Positions 42,641 through 51,435 of a stretch of 64,000 nucleotides of DNA are shown here, in pieces. The notes below the pieces were generated by a model, which worked only from the letters and a program-made list of their open reading frames with translations, was not told the DNA's origin and ran no database searches. The stretch is from Pseudodesulfovibrio cashew. Lineage in GTDB: Bacteria; Desulfobacterota; Desulfovibrionia; Desulfovibrionales; Desulfovibrionaceae. Each line of letters begins with the position of its first letter. Within the stretch, counting starts at the first letter, position 1. The DNA lies in NCBI RefSeq assembly GCF_009762795.1, contig NZ_CP046400.1, forward strand, positions 3,307,501 to 3,371,500, in the 5' to 3' direction. The position numbers were made by a program, and so were the translations under genes.

Positions 42641-45088
42641 ATGAGCGAATCTTATCATGATAAACGCGAGGAAAGCTCTCATTCAAACAACACAGATCCT
42701 GTCTGTGGAATGGATGTCAAAAACGATGAAAACGCGCTCAAGACGTCCATTGATGGAAAAGATTATTTCTTTTGCAGCGACCATTGTTTGAAAAAATTTA
42801 CCGACAATCCCAATGAGTATATCGAGGAAAAGGCCACCCCCCTTGATCCCGAAGCTTCAACTCAAACGAATGGCTATATTTGTCCAATGCATCCTGAGGT
42901 TCGACAGAACAGTCCAGGATCATGTCCCAAGTGCGGAATGGCCCTTGAGGCAGAAATCCCTACGTCCAATGCTGTAAGATACACATGCCCTATGCATCCT
43001 GAGGTTATGCAGGACGGGCCAGGCAGTTGTCCGAAATGCGGCATGGCCTTGGAGCCAATGACCGTGGAGGCCGACGAAGAGAATCCCGAATATGACTTTA
43101 TGCGAAAACGATTCTGGATTTCAGCATTATTCTGTATTCCTCTCGTCATAATAGCAATGCGCGACATGTTGCCGGGAGGGGAATATCTTGACCATCTGGC
43201 ATCCAATGAAACGTATCACTGGTTAGAACTGGCATTGGCAACTCCCGTCGTTGCGTGGAGCGGATGGGTCTTTCACGTCCGGGCCATCCAATCCATAATG
43301 AACCGCAGCCTCAACATGTTCACCCTTATTGGCCTCGGAACTTCAGTGGCCTACATTTACAGCATCATTGCCGTACTATTCCCTGATATATTCCCCACAT
43401 CTTTCCGCGATGAATCAGGAGCAGTCGGCGTGTATTTCGAAGCCTCTGCCGTCATCATCACTCTGGTCCTCCTCGGACAGATGCTTGAACTCAAAGCTCG
43501 GGGGCAGACCAGCGCTGCCATCAAGAGCCTTCTCGGGTTGGCCCCCAAAACCGCTCGTAAAGTATCCGATGACGGTACGGAAGAAGACGTTCCTTTGGAG
43601 GAGGTGCTTGTCGGTGACAAGCTACGAGTGCGCCCCGGAGAAAAGATACCGGTAGACGGCGTCGTGATTGACGGCAACAGCAATGTGGACGAATCGATGA
43701 TTACTGGCGAACCACAACCAGTGGGCAAGACCTCGGGAGATAAGGTCGTAGGTGCTACTGTCAACGGCACAGGCTCGCTGGTCGTGGAGGCTGAAAAGGT
43801 GGGCGCTGATACACTTCTGTCCCAAATCGTCCATATGGTTTCCGAAGCCCAGCGAAGCCGTGCTCCTGTGCAAAAACTCGCCGACACTGTGGCCGGAATC
43901 TTCGTTCCGTTGGTCATCGGCGCGGCGGTAATAGCTTTCACAATCTTTGGAATTTGGGGACCAGCCCCCAAGATGGCGCACGCCATCATCGTGGCGGTAT
44001 CCGTCCTTATCATTGCATGCCCGTGCGCCCTTGGACTGGCGACGCCCGTATCGATCATGGTCGCCATGGGAAAGGGGGCCTCCGCAGGCGTGCTGTTCAA
44101 AAACGCCGAAGCGATAGAGACATTCAAGCAAGTTGATACGCTGGTTGTCGATAAGACGGGAACCCTGACGGAAGGCAAACCAAAGCTGACCAAGATGGAA
44201 GTCATTGACGGTACGGATGAGAAAACATTTCTCTCTTTGGTAGGAAGCGTTGAACGCAACAGCGAACACCCCTTGGCTGAAGCCATTGCCACAGGAGCGA
44301 AACAACGTGGAGCTGCATTCAAGGAAGTTGAGGCATTCGAATCCGTAACCGGCAAGGGGGTCGGAGCCATCGTTGCAGGCCACAAGATTCTGTTGGGCAA
44401 CAGCAGATTGATGGCTGACAACGATATCGACACTCGTGAGCTGACCCCAAAGGCCGAGACCTTGCGGAGCGAAGGGAGTACCGTCATGTTCGGTGCTGTG
44501 GATGGTAAGGCGACCGGCCTACTCTGCGTCGCAGATCCTATAAAAGAGACAACACCTCAGGCTATTGAAGCACTACATAATGAAGGACTGTACATCGTTA
44601 TGTTGACAGGAGACACGGCCACGACAGCCCAGGCTGTCGCTTCCGAGCTTGGCCTTGATGACGTCATTGCGGAAGTCCTGCCAGACGGAAAGGCCGCAAC
44701 GATAAAACGGCTTCAGGAAGAAGGTCGAACCGTTGCCATGGCTGGAGACGGTATCAACGATGCCCCCGCACTGGCGCAGGCTCATGTGGGGGTTGCCATG
44801 GGAACCGGGGCCGATGTCGCCATGGAAAGCGCAGGAGTCACTCTGGTCAAGGGTGACCTGAGAGGGATAGTCCGGGCCAGAAGGTTGAGCCAGGCGACCA
44901 TGCGAAACATCAAGCAGAACTTGTTCTTCGCATTTATATACAACGCATTGGGCATCCCCATAGCGGGCGGTGCGCTTTTCCCAATGTTCGGCATTTTTCT
45001 CAATCCCATGATTGCGGCAGCTGCCATGAGCTTCAGTTCCGTTTCTGTGATCAGCAACGCTCTGCGTTTGCGTGGCGCAAAGCTTTAA
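42641..45088 (+). CDS. Copper/silver-exporting P1B-type ATPase
   Basis: 815-residue P1B ATPase that pumps Cu+ (or Ag+) across the inner membrane. N-terminal YHS module (about 22-66, DPVCGMDV...FFCSDHC), then two heavy-metal-binding motifs [23 protein letters not shown] (about 85-110 and 117-142), eight membrane helices with the ion-site CPC (about 460-462), phosphorylated Asp in DKTGTLTEG (about 504), HPLAEA (about 543) and [10 protein letters not shown] (about 702). It lacks the usual HMA CxxC domains, the SilP/CopA2-like layout. A GGAGG ribosome site precedes the ATG. It is followed closely by the truncated kinase gene. Confidence 0.95.
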   Translation: MSESYHDKREESSHSNNTDPVCGMDVKNDENALKTSIDGKDYFFCSDHCLKKFTDNPNEYIEEKATPLDPEASTQTNGYICPMHPEVRQNSPGSCPKCGMALEAEIPTSNAVRYTCPMHPEVMQDGPGSCPKCGMALEPMTVEADEENPEYDFMRKRFWISALFCIPLVIIAMRDMLPGGEYLDHLASNETYHWLELALATPVVAWSGWVFHVRAIQSIMNRSLNMFTLIGLGTSVAYIYSIIAVLFPDIFPTSFRDESGAVGVYFEASAVIITLVLLGQMLELKARGQTSAAIKSLLGLAPKTARKVSDDGTEEDVPLEEVLVGDKLRVRPGEKIPVDGVVIDGNSNVDESMITGEPQPVGKTSGDKVVGATVNGTGSLVVEAEKVGADTLLSQIVHMVSEAQRSRAPVQKLADTVAGIFVPLVIGAAVIAFTIFGIWGPAPKMAHAIIVAVSVLIIACPCALGLATPVSIMVAMGKGASAGVLFKNAEAIETFKQVDTLVVDKTGTLTEGKPKLTKMEVIDGTDEKTFLSLVGSVERNSEHPLAEAIATGAKQRGAAFKEVEAFESVTGKGVGAIVAGHKILLGNSRLMADNDIDTRELTPKAETLRSEGSTVMFGAVDGKATGLLCVADPIKETTPQAIEALHNEGLYIVMLTGDTATTAQAVASELGLDDVIAEVLPDGKAATIKRLQEEGRTVAMAGDGINDAPALAQAHVGVAMGTGADVAMESAGVTLVKGDLRGIVRARRLSQATMRNIKQNLFFAFIYNALGIPIAGGALFPMFGIFLNPMIAAAAMSFSSVSVISNALRLRGAKL

Positions 45089-45126
45089 AGAGCGAGATTC
45101 TGTCCATGCAAGAAAAGGAGGCATCA

Positions 45127-45708
45127 GTGGTAAACCCAAAGACCATTGTGACCGCCGTATTAGTGCTTGCCATCTCGGCGTCCCACTATGTCACGGCCAT
45201 GACCGACCTGCGACCACATGTGGTTCTCAGGGAACTCTACTATCTGCCTATTATCCTGTCTGGCCTGTGGTTCGGAATGAAAGGAGGGCTAGGTGTTTCT
45301 GGACTGATCGTACTACTTTACGCACCAATGATTATACTCAACTGGTCTGATTTGGCCGCAGTTGATTTAGAGCGCATCCTGGAATGTGGATTGTTCATAA
45401 CGGTGGGCCTACTGACGGGCCTATTGCGAGACCGGGAACAAGCCAAAGAAAGCCAGCGGGCAGAACAGGTCGCCGCCTTGGCAGGCACTGTGGCTCATGA
45501 AATCAACTCTCCGCTTTTCGCAGCCTTGTCCGCTGCCCAGATGCTGGAAGAAGATTTGGAAGACCAAAGCAAAGAGGATGTTGGACTCATCATCCGTAAC
45601 TTAATGGACATCAAGGAACAAGTGCGCAAAATATCCGGCATCAAGGACGTGATCCTGCAGGATTACGCCGGAAACACACAGGTCGCCACCTTGGGTGGAG
45701 AGGAATAG
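45127..45708 (+). CDS. Membrane histidine kinase lacking an ATPase domain
   Basis: 193-residue protein with four hydrophobic helices (about 5-100; ELYYLPIILSGLWFGMKGGL) and a HisKA domain with phospho-acceptor His about 124 in TVAHEINSPLFAALS, ending right after the dimerisation helices (VRKISGIKDVILQDYAG). There is no ATP-binding domain before the stop, and a terminator follows. I chose the GTG at 45127 because AAAAGGAGG stands just before it (an ATG at 45106 is in frame). The sensor part is similar to the kinase at 46462-47457, which lacks the His. The two may form a split kinase. Confidence 0.83.
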   Translation: MVNPKTIVTAVLVLAISASHYVTAMTDLRPHVVLRELYYLPIILSGLWFGMKGGLGVSGLIVLLYAPMIILNWSDLAAVDLERILECGLFITVGLLTGLLRDREQAKESQRAEQVAALAGTVAHEINSPLFAALSAAQMLEEDLEDQSKEDVGLIIRNLMDIKEQVRKISGIKDVILQDYAGNTQVATLGGEE

Positions 45709-45751
45709 AGGCTGGATTAAAAAGGCCATTCAACTGTAAGCTAACTGGAAC

Positions 45752-45795
45752 AGTTTGGGTGGCGGCAAGCAGACTCGCCGCCACCCGAAATACGG
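45752..45795. terminator. Bidirectional hairpin terminator
   Basis: Ten-base perfect stem GGGTGGCGGC/GCCGCCACCC (45757-45766 with 45777-45786) with ten-base loop, between convergent genes. T-runs are short on both sides, so efficiency is uncertain. Confidence 0.7.
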
Positions 45796-45796
45796 G

Positions 45797-46276
45797 CTAC
45801 TTCTTCATCTTTTCCTTGTCCATCTGAGGGCCTCCCTTTGGCATCATTTCCATACCGCCGTTCATCATGCCCATGCCGCCTTTCATCATGCCCATGCCGT
45901 TCTTTCCTTCCTTCTGCATCATCATGCCGTCACGCATCATATCCATGCCACCCTTCATCATACCCATGCCGCCTTTCATCATGCCTTGCATCATGGGGTT
46001 GTCGCCGCCCATCATGCCCATCTTCTTCTGCATCATGCCCATCCCCTCATCGGCGGACTTAAGGCCTTCTTCCACATCCTTGATGCCGTCCTGGCCCTTT
46101 TCCATCATCATCATGCCTTTTTGCATCATGCCCATGCCCTTTTGCATCATCCCCATGCCTTCACTCATCATCATGCCTTTTCCGGCCTTATCCATGTCAC
46201 CCTTGGCAAACGCAGGAGCCGAAGCGAGTGCAAAAACAGCAATAATTGCGATTGTAAAAATGGACCGCATCTTCAT
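45797..46276 (-). CDS. Secreted methionine-rich protein
   Basis: 159-residue protein with a signal peptide (MKMRSIFTIAIIAVFALASA, cleavage near AFA-KG). The mature part is mostly repeats such as GMGMMQKG, MMKGGMGMMKGGM and contains about 44 Met in some 134 residues, no Cys and no His. Thioether clusters like these bind Cu+ or Ag+, so a periplasmic copper sponge or carrier is likely (inference). The frame is open to 46417, but the ATG at 46276 follows GGAGGTTAACTCA and starts the signal peptide. Confidence 0.8.
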   Translation of the reverse strand: MKMRSIFTIAIIAVFALASAPAFAKGDMDKAGKGMMMSEGMGMMQKGMGMMQKGMMMMEKGQDGIKDVEEGLKSADEGMGMMQKKMGMMGGDNPMMQGMMKGGMGMMKGGMDMMRDGMMMQKEGKNGMGMMKGGMGMMNGGMEMMPKGGPQMDKEKMKK

Positions 46277-46461
46277 TGAGTTAACCTCCGATTTGTTGAT
46301 ACCGCACCCTTCTCTCTGTCCGAACATCGGGCAGCAAGCGGATAGCGTCAAGATTAGCACATACTTCATAGAGAGGATAGGGGGGGCATAAAACTCCTGA
46401 CGCCTTTCGTGCCTCACACAATCATTACTTCAATAATTCCTGACTATTATCTCGCTATTAT

Positions 46462-47457
46462 TTAAACACAACGAGGAACGATAATAGAGAATGAGGAGCC
46501 AGCACCATGTTTACTCTTCGCCGTTATATCTCCACCCACATCGCGCATAGTTCTTTTGCAGGCAGCAAGGCTGAGGCCACTTCCCCCTTCCTTGGTGCTA
46601 TAGAATGGAGAGAACAACTTGCAGACGTTTTCCTCACTAATTCCAACGCCCTGATCATCAATCCGAAGCTCACAATGATCGCCGTGTCGACACGTCGATA
46701 CAACAACATTGTCACCGGGCTTGGATGCGTCCATTGCATTATCCAGCAGCTTCGCAAGCACCCAGGCGATAGCGGTAGAATCGACTTTTGACGGACAACC
46801 GCTTTCATCTTCCTTGACTTCCAGAGTTATATTCATGTCCCTGAACATCGGCTTATACTTTTGCACGATCTCGCCAACCGCATCGTTAAGATCAACGGTA
46901 GTAATTTGCAGAGTATCCTTGGCGGCATACCGGGTCATGGATTTTACCATATTATCCATGACGTCCAATTCCCCATTAAAATCCTGATTGAACCGAGGTA
47001 AACTCAAGCCTCCACCTCGCTCGAACAGAGTTCGTAACGCATGAAGATTATCCTTGATCTCCCAACTGAGGACCCCGACGGTCTTGCCTAACGTGCTCAA
47101 GCGCTCTGCTGCGATGAGTTCCTGATTTTTACGCCTCTGCCGGTCGGACAGCCAACCGAGCAGACCGGCCACAAAAAGGAAAATTGCAACTTGCGAAACC
47201 ATCACCGGCAGAGGCATGGAATGCGCACTATCTGTCTCCATCCCTGTCAGAAAGAGGATCGAGACAAGAATAGAAGTCCAAAGTCCAGGCTTCAGACCAA
47301 ACCAATACGCCGCCAGCAGGATTGGAATGAAAAACAATTCACGATGCAAACCATGATAGCTGAACGGACCATGAATCCCACTGAAATGCAGAACAGATGC
47401 TGCCGCGATCGTCAGGACCAATATATATTTCTTCATGCTTATCTTTCTAGAGCTCAT
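46462..47457 (-). CDS. Membrane histidine kinase with Trp in place of the phospho-His
   Basis: 331-residue protein: four hydrophobic helices (about 8-103; RELFFIPILLAAYWFGLKPG), a HisKA-like helix pair and an intact ATPase domain with N box LLDNAMDA (about 239-246), IDDQGVGISEE (about 267) and STKEGGSGLSLAACKR. The H box reads VLSWEIKDNL: Trp 132 stands where His should be. AGGAG precedes the chosen start at 47457. It follows the PepSY gene by 30 bases and is probably in its sigma-54 transcript. The sensor region resembles that of the ATPase-less kinase at 45127. Confidence 0.84.
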   Translation of the reverse strand: MSSRKISMKKYILVLTIAAASVLHFSGIHGPFSYHGLHRELFFIPILLAAYWFGLKPGLWTSILVSILFLTGMETDSAHSMPLPVMVSQVAIFLFVAGLLGWLSDRQRRKNQELIAAERLSTLGKTVGVLSWEIKDNLHALRTLFERGGGLSLPRFNQDFNGELDVMDNMVKSMTRYAAKDTLQITTVDLNDAVGEIVQKYKPMFRDMNITLEVKEDESGCPSKVDSTAIAWVLAKLLDNAMDASKPGDNVVVSTCRHGDHCELRIDDQGVGISEENVCKLFSPFYSTKEGGSGLSLAACKRTMRDVGGDITAKSKHGAGSSFSIIVPRCV

Positions 47458-47487
47458 GACAATCTCCTGAAATGACAATAATCTTGC

Positions 47488-47913
47488 TTACTGGTTAACA
47501 GACCGCACGGCCCCAGTGTTCTTTTGCACGATCAGCTTGTCGACGAGAGAACCGTCGTGTGTGACCACATCAACCATGTAATCATTTTCACGGTCTACGA
47601 CCTCTCCGATAGTAAGATTCGGATTTCGGGCGATCTGACTCTTAACGATGGATTCGGCCTGCCCAGCTGTTGAAACAGCTTGATTCTGACCGTAGTTGCC
47701 ACCAGAGGAATTCCATCCTTGATTCCCTGTCATCCCGGAGCCACTGGAACCACTCATACTACCACCGCTTCCCATCATGCCGCCAAAGGAACCGCCTTGC
47801 CCGTTCCCCTGCATACCTCCCCCCATCATGGCGAAAGAAGATGGCACGGAAACAGCCGCAGCAACGACAATAATACCCATAGCGAAAAGAATGTTTTTCA
47901 TAATATTCTGCAT
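47488..47913 (-). CDS. Secreted Gly/Met-rich protein with PepSY-like C-terminus
   Basis: 141-residue exported protein. Signal peptide (about 5-28, ending SSFA-MM), a low-complexity Gly/Met/Ser part (about 30-80), and a PepSY-like fold (about 85-141, ESIVKSQIARNPNLTIGEVV). Probably a small periplasmic protein tied to metal stress. The ATG at 47913 follows GGAG in the leader that is duplicated at 51201. A sigma-54 promoter stands upstream at 47966-47982, and the kinase gene follows on the same transcript. Confidence 0.78.
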   Translation of the reverse strand: MQNIMKNILFAMGIIVVAAAVSVPSSFAMMGGGMQGNGQGGSFGGMMGSGGSMSGSSGSGMTGNQGWNSSGGNYGQNQAVSTAGQAESIVKSQIARNPNLTIGEVVDRENDYMVDVVTHDGSLVDKLIVQKNTGAVRSVNQ

Positions 47914-47949
47914 ACAAACTCCAATGTTTGCCGATCCCTTCGGCGTTGA
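47910..47949 (-). repeat. Duplicated 40-base leader, copy 1
   Basis: 40 bases around the ribosome site and start of the PepSY gene match 38 of 40 bases at 51201-51240, the leader of the frameshifted lipoprotein gene. The likeness continues through the sigma-54 promoter upstream. Confidence 0.85.
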
Positions 47950-47965
47950 CAATGTAGATAGGCAA

Positions 47966-47982
47966 GGCAAACCGCGTGCCAA
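47966..47982 (-). promoter_or_regulatory. Sigma-54 promoter for PepSY-kinase operon
   Basis: Reads TTGGCACGCGGTTTGCC on the reverse strand, a match to the -24/-12 consensus (TTGGCAC, five bases, TTGC). It lies about 55 bases before the PepSY gene start. A candidate activator site is found 126 bases further upstream (48109-48125). Confidence 0.85.
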
Positions 47983-48108
47983 ACGCTTTTCATTTAAATA
48001 TATTTAATAAAAACAGATTGATACAAGAATGCATACAAAGTTTAAAAGGCTACGCACTTCTCTTTACGGGCTCCAAGCTGTTTAAAAACTGTACGCGCCT
48101 AGCCAGAG

Positions 48109-48125
48109 TGACTATTTTTTAGACA
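48109..48125 (-). promoter_or_regulatory. Candidate enhancer site for sigma-54 activator, copy 1
   Basis: TGACTATTTTTTAGACA is a dyad with TGNCTA/TAGNCA arms. Similar sites lie at nearly the same distance from the other two sigma-54 promoters of this island (51403-51419 and 56877-56893). The ZraR-like regulator at 53709 is the probable binder. Confidence 0.6.
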
Positions 48126-48336
48126 GCCCAATGGATACCCCATCATATGTTTCAAAAACTGAATGGGTATTATCTGCAGCATTGGCCCATGCATAAACAC
48201 GTCACTTCTGGCCAAAAGAGAGACGAGGATTCTTCCAAAATTTCAGGCGGTCTGTCGACAAACAGCTAAGAACAGCATACAATATAGGATCAAAAAAAGA
48301 CCAATTTGACGTATATAGGCCACACTGAGGAAGACA

Positions 48337-50139
48337 ATGTTGAAACAATTCTTTTCACGCCGTCAGTTTGTTAGAGGGCTTGCTGTTGGGGGGACGCTGC
48401 TCGGCATGGGGATATCACCGGCCGCGCTGCTGGCCTCGACAAGTTCCACTGCCCATGCCCCGGTTCTCAAGGGCAAAAACTTTAATCTGACCATTGCTCC
48501 GCAACCAGTTAATTTCACTGGTGCCCAACGGACTGCCACTGCCATCAACGGCTCGGTTCCGGGACCGACACTTCGCTGGAAAGAAGGAGATACCGTCACG
48601 CTCAACGTAACAAACAACCTTGCGGAAACCAGTTCCATCCATTGGCACGGCATCATCCTGCCGGAACGAATGGACGGAGTCCCAGGGATCAGCTTCGACG
48701 GAATCGCACCGGGAACCACCCACCGCTATCGGTTTACGGTAAACCAGAGCGGCACATATTGGTATCACAGCCATTCGGGATTTCAGGAACAGACTGGCAT
48801 GTATGGAGCGATCGTCATCGATCCCATAGATCCCGAACCGTACAGCTTCGATCGAGACTTTGTACTCGTTCTCTCTGACTGGTCGGACGAGGACCCGACC
48901 TCCATTTATTCCAAACTAAAAAAGCTGAGCCACTATTACAACTTCAACGAGCGCACCATCTGGGACCTGACCAGGGAAATAGAGGAAAAGGGGCTCCTCC
49001 GCACATGGAATGACCGTGCCATGTGGAACCAGATGCGTATGTCCGACCGTGACCTGTCGGACGTGACGGGCTATACTTATACTTTTCTCATAAATGGCCA
49101 GACACCGGCCGACGGTTGGACAGGGCTCTTTAAGCGCGGTGAAAAAGTTCGCCTACGCATCATCAACGGCTCCGCCATGACCTTTTTCGACCTCCGGATA
49201 CCCGGCCTAAAGATGACCGTGGTAGCGGCGGACGGCCAAGACATCGTCCCTGTCTCTGTTGATGAATTCCGTATCGGCGTGGCTGAAACATACGACGTCA
49301 TCGTCGAGCCCAAAGATGACAGCGCGTATTGCATCTTTGCACAGGCCATAGATCGCTCAGGCTATGCGCGGGGCACCCTGACGCCGGATGTATCCATGAA
49401 AGCGGAAGTCCCTGAGATGGATCCACTTCCTATCTTGGGCCATCAGGACATGGGCATGGCGATGAATATGGAAGGAATGGACCACGGGGGCGGCATGGAC
49501 ACGGCTTCCCACGATAGCATGAACATGACCGGAGCCCCGGCAATGGACCATTCCCAGCATCAAATGGCCAAACCGATGCAGGACATGGCAATGCTCGGGC
49601 GAGCCGGGTTCGGCAGCCAAGCGCCCATCAACCATGCCCCCACGGAATACGGCCCCCATGTCGATATGCGAGCCGACAACCCGTTGGCCAGGCTTGACGA
49701 TCCAGGTGTCGGCCTGCGCGACAATGGCCGCAGGGTGTTGACCTATTCCGATCTCCGAAACCTCTACCATACGCCGGACATGAGAGAGCCTGAACGAGAG
49801 ATACAACTCCACCTGACAGGCAGCATGTCCCGTTACATGTGGTCAATCAACGGTGTGAAGTATGCGGATGCGGAACCGATCCATTTCAAATATGGCGAAC
49901 GGCTGCGTATAACGTTCGTCAATGACACCATGATGAACCACCCGATGCACCTGCATGGCATGTGGTCAGATCTTGAAACGGGCGATCCGCACACCATCCC
50001 CAGGAAGCATACTGTAATAGTCCAACCCGGCTCAAAGCTGAGCTGCCTTGTCACTGCCGATGCAATGGGGAGTTGGGCCTTCCATTGTCATCTGTTGTAC
50101 CACATGCTCGGCATGTTCAGAAAAGTCGTCGTCAGATAG
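48337..50139 (+). CDS. Tat-exported multicopper oxidase (CopA/PcoA type)
   Basis: 600-residue periplasmic oxidase that in relatives oxidises Cu+ to Cu2+ and stores copper. Tat signal SRRQFV (residues 7-12) with hydrophobic region to about 35. Three cupredoxin domains with ligands in IHWHGII (about 103), YHSHSGFQEQTG (about 145), HPMHLHGMW (about 540) and HCHLLYHMLGMF (about 586-597). A Met/His-rich insert (MGMAMNMEGMDHGGGMD, about 367-420) is typical of copper-resistance CopA. A multicopper oxidase needs O2, a notable gene for an anaerobe. copB follows ten bases later. Confidence 0.95.
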   Translation: MLKQFFSRRQFVRGLAVGGTLLGMGISPAALLASTSSTAHAPVLKGKNFNLTIAPQPVNFTGAQRTATAINGSVPGPTLRWKEGDTVTLNVTNNLAETSSIHWHGIILPERMDGVPGISFDGIAPGTTHRYRFTVNQSGTYWYHSHSGFQEQTGMYGAIVIDPIDPEPYSFDRDFVLVLSDWSDEDPTSIYSKLKKLSHYYNFNERTIWDLTREIEEKGLLRTWNDRAMWNQMRMSDRDLSDVTGYTYTFLINGQTPADGWTGLFKRGEKVRLRIINGSAMTFFDLRIPGLKMTVVAADGQDIVPVSVDEFRIGVAETYDVIVEPKDDSAYCIFAQAIDRSGYARGTLTPDVSMKAEVPEMDPLPILGHQDMGMAMNMEGMDHGGGMDTASHDSMNMTGAPAMDHSQHQMAKPMQDMAMLGRAGFGSQAPINHAPTEYGPHVDMRADNPLARLDDPGVGLRDNGRRVLTYSDLRNLYHTPDMREPEREIQLHLTGSMSRYMWSINGVKYADAEPIHFKYGERLRITFVNDTMMNHPMHLHGMWSDLETGDPHTIPRKHTVIVQPGSKLSCLVTADAMGSWAFHCHLLYHMLGMFRKVVVR

Positions 50140-50148
50140 GAGGTCGCC

Positions 50149-50862
50149 ATGAAACGATACCTGATTCTCACTCTGCTCCTTCTGCTCATGCCTATACTCT
50201 CGAATGCCGAAGAGATGCAGGACGACCCTATTCTGTTCAGCCTGACGGTGGACAAACTGGAAATGAAAGCGACTGAGGGCAGCAACCCTATTGAGTGGGA
50301 TGCCGAAGCGTGGGTTGGCAGGGATCTGAACAAACTATTCTTCAAGACAGAGGGAGAATACCGCGAAGAGAAAATTGAAAACGCCGAAATCCAGGCTTTA
50401 TACAGCCGGGCCATAACGTCGAACTGGGATTTTCAAATCGGCGGCAGAAAGGACTCCTACCAAGAACCGGGGAAACCGGATCGCAATTGGCTCGCGTTTG
50501 GGTTTTACGGAGTCGCACCTTATGGCTTCGACGTGGACGCCGCATTTTTCCTTGGCGAAGATGGAAGAACCTCGCTTCGTTTCAAAACCGAATATGAAAT
50601 TCTGCTGACTCAAAAGCTCGTATTGACACCGGAACTGGAAATGAATTTCTTCGGCAAAGACGATTCAGCGACCCAGACGGGATCAGGTCTCTCCGAAACC
50701 GCGATGGGAATCAGGCTTCGTTACGAAATCATAAGGGAATTCGCCCCCTACATCGGCCTCGATTGGACAAGGCTCTGGGGTAAATCAGCAGACTACGCCA
50801 AGGAGGAGGGAGGGGACTATGACAATATCCGATTTGTAACAGGGATCAGATTCTGGTTCTAG
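50149..50862 (+). CDS. copB: Copper resistance outer-membrane protein CopB
   Basis: 237-residue protein of the CopB/PcoB family, with signal peptide (about 1-20, MPILSNAEE) and a beta-rich remainder (LQIGGRKDSYQEPGKPDR-like turns and WLAFGFYGVAPYGFDVDAAF) ending in RFVTGIRFWF, a typical outer-membrane beta-barrel end with terminal Phe. CopB is short here because it lacks the Met/His-rich N-terminal insert common in other members. GGAGGT precedes the ATG, and the gene follows the oxidase closely. Confidence 0.9.
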   Translation: MKRYLILTLLLLLMPILSNAEEMQDDPILFSLTVDKLEMKATEGSNPIEWDAEAWVGRDLNKLFFKTEGEYREEKIENAEIQALYSRAITSNWDFQIGGRKDSYQEPGKPDRNWLAFGFYGVAPYGFDVDAAFFLGEDGRTSLRFKTEYEILLTQKLVLTPELEMNFFGKDDSATQTGSGLSETAMGIRLRYEIIREFAPYIGLDWTRLWGKSADYAKEEGGDYDNIRFVTGIRFWF

Positions 50863-50905
50863 GTACTCGGAAACCAGCCATGACCAAGCCATCCCGGTGA
50901 CCTTG

Positions 50906-50937
50906 GAAGTAATGGGATGGCCCAGTCCCATTACTTC
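50906..50937 (+). terminator. Hairpin after copB (probable terminator)
   Basis: Twelve-base perfect stem GAAGTAATGGGA/TCCCATTACTTC with an eight-base loop, 43 bases after the copB stop. The T-run is weak (TAATATC), so the terminator role is probable but not certain. Confidence 0.6.
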
Positions 50938-51037
50938 TAATATCAGGATATACCTCTACGTGTTTTTTCTTAGTCAAGACCATAAAGATTTCTCGGAATA
51001 TCAAATCGTATAGCTAGTAATTCCAGCCTTGGTTCCC

Positions 51038-51204
51038 TCACATGCCAGAATCATTGGCGTGACTCATATGACCACCATACGAACCGTCATGTCTCTGCCC
51101 AATATGTCCAAACCCTGCGGGGGCGCAGGCGGCCAAGATTGTTAAGGTTGCCAAAACAAAAACCAAGCACGTGATCAAAAAAACTTTTTTATACCAGTAA
51201 GCAT
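51038..51204 (-). CDS. Small lipoprotein requiring a -1 frameshift
   Basis: From the ATG at 51204 (GGAG leader as in the PepSY gene) the zero frame reads MLTGIKKFF and stops at 51175. The codons ATA AAA AAG form the slippery heptamer A AAA AAG (51190-51184). A -1 slip there opens a frame giving MLTGIKK followed by VFLITCLVFVLATL, a lipobox LAAC (Cys about 27) and a His/Gly/Met-containing tail, 55 residues in all, ending at 51038. Either programmed frameshifting, a real inactivating mutation or a sequencing error in the homopolymer explains this. The product would be an outer-membrane or inner-membrane lipoprotein possibly binding metal. Confidence 0.62.
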
Positions 51205-51240
51205 ACAAACTCCAATGTTTGCCGACTCCTTCGGCGTTGA
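51201..51240 (-). repeat. Duplicated 40-base leader, copy 2
   Basis: Matches 47910-47949 at 38 of 40 positions, including the ribosome site and start codon. The two copies also keep the same 17-base distance to their sigma-54 promoters. Confidence 0.85.
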
Positions 51241-51256
51241 ATATACGCAGAGGTAT

Positions 51257-51273
51257 GGCAAGCTGCGTGTCAA
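51257..51273 (-). promoter_or_regulatory. Sigma-54-like promoter for small lipoprotein
   Basis: Reads TTGACACGCAGCTTGCC on the reverse strand. It matches the -24/-12 pattern except that the -24 GG is GA, which could weaken or disable it. It is in the same position relative to the leader as the promoter at 47966. Confidence 0.6.
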
Positions 51274-51402
51274 GAGCGCCCTCTATCACTATATGTACTG
51301 TAAAAACAGACTGATACAGAGATAAAAAGGAGAACAAACCTTAAGTTCGCTCTCCCTCAAAGGCACTTGATTGCCAAAACAAATGTACACCACAAGCCAA
51401 GG

Positions 51403-51419
51403 TGACTAATTTATAATCA
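51403..51419 (-). promoter_or_regulatory. Candidate enhancer site for sigma-54 activator, copy 2
   Basis: TGACTAATTTATAATCA lies 129 bases upstream of the promoter at 51257-51273. The preceding GCCAAGG also matches GCCAGAG before copy 1. Confidence 0.5.
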
Positions 51420-51435
51420 ACAGAAAATCGAACGC

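Noticed and set aside
45797-46276. Tandem repeat or CRISPR-like array
   Set aside because: The repeated CATCAT-type units are codon-level repeats of a methionine-rich protein in frame with a signal peptide; there are no equal-length repeats with unique spacers.
48126-48336. Sigma-54 promoter for the multicopper oxidase operon
   Set aside because: No TGGCAC-N5-TTGC match was found on the forward strand before 48337; TTGGCCC near 48183 lacks a -12 element.
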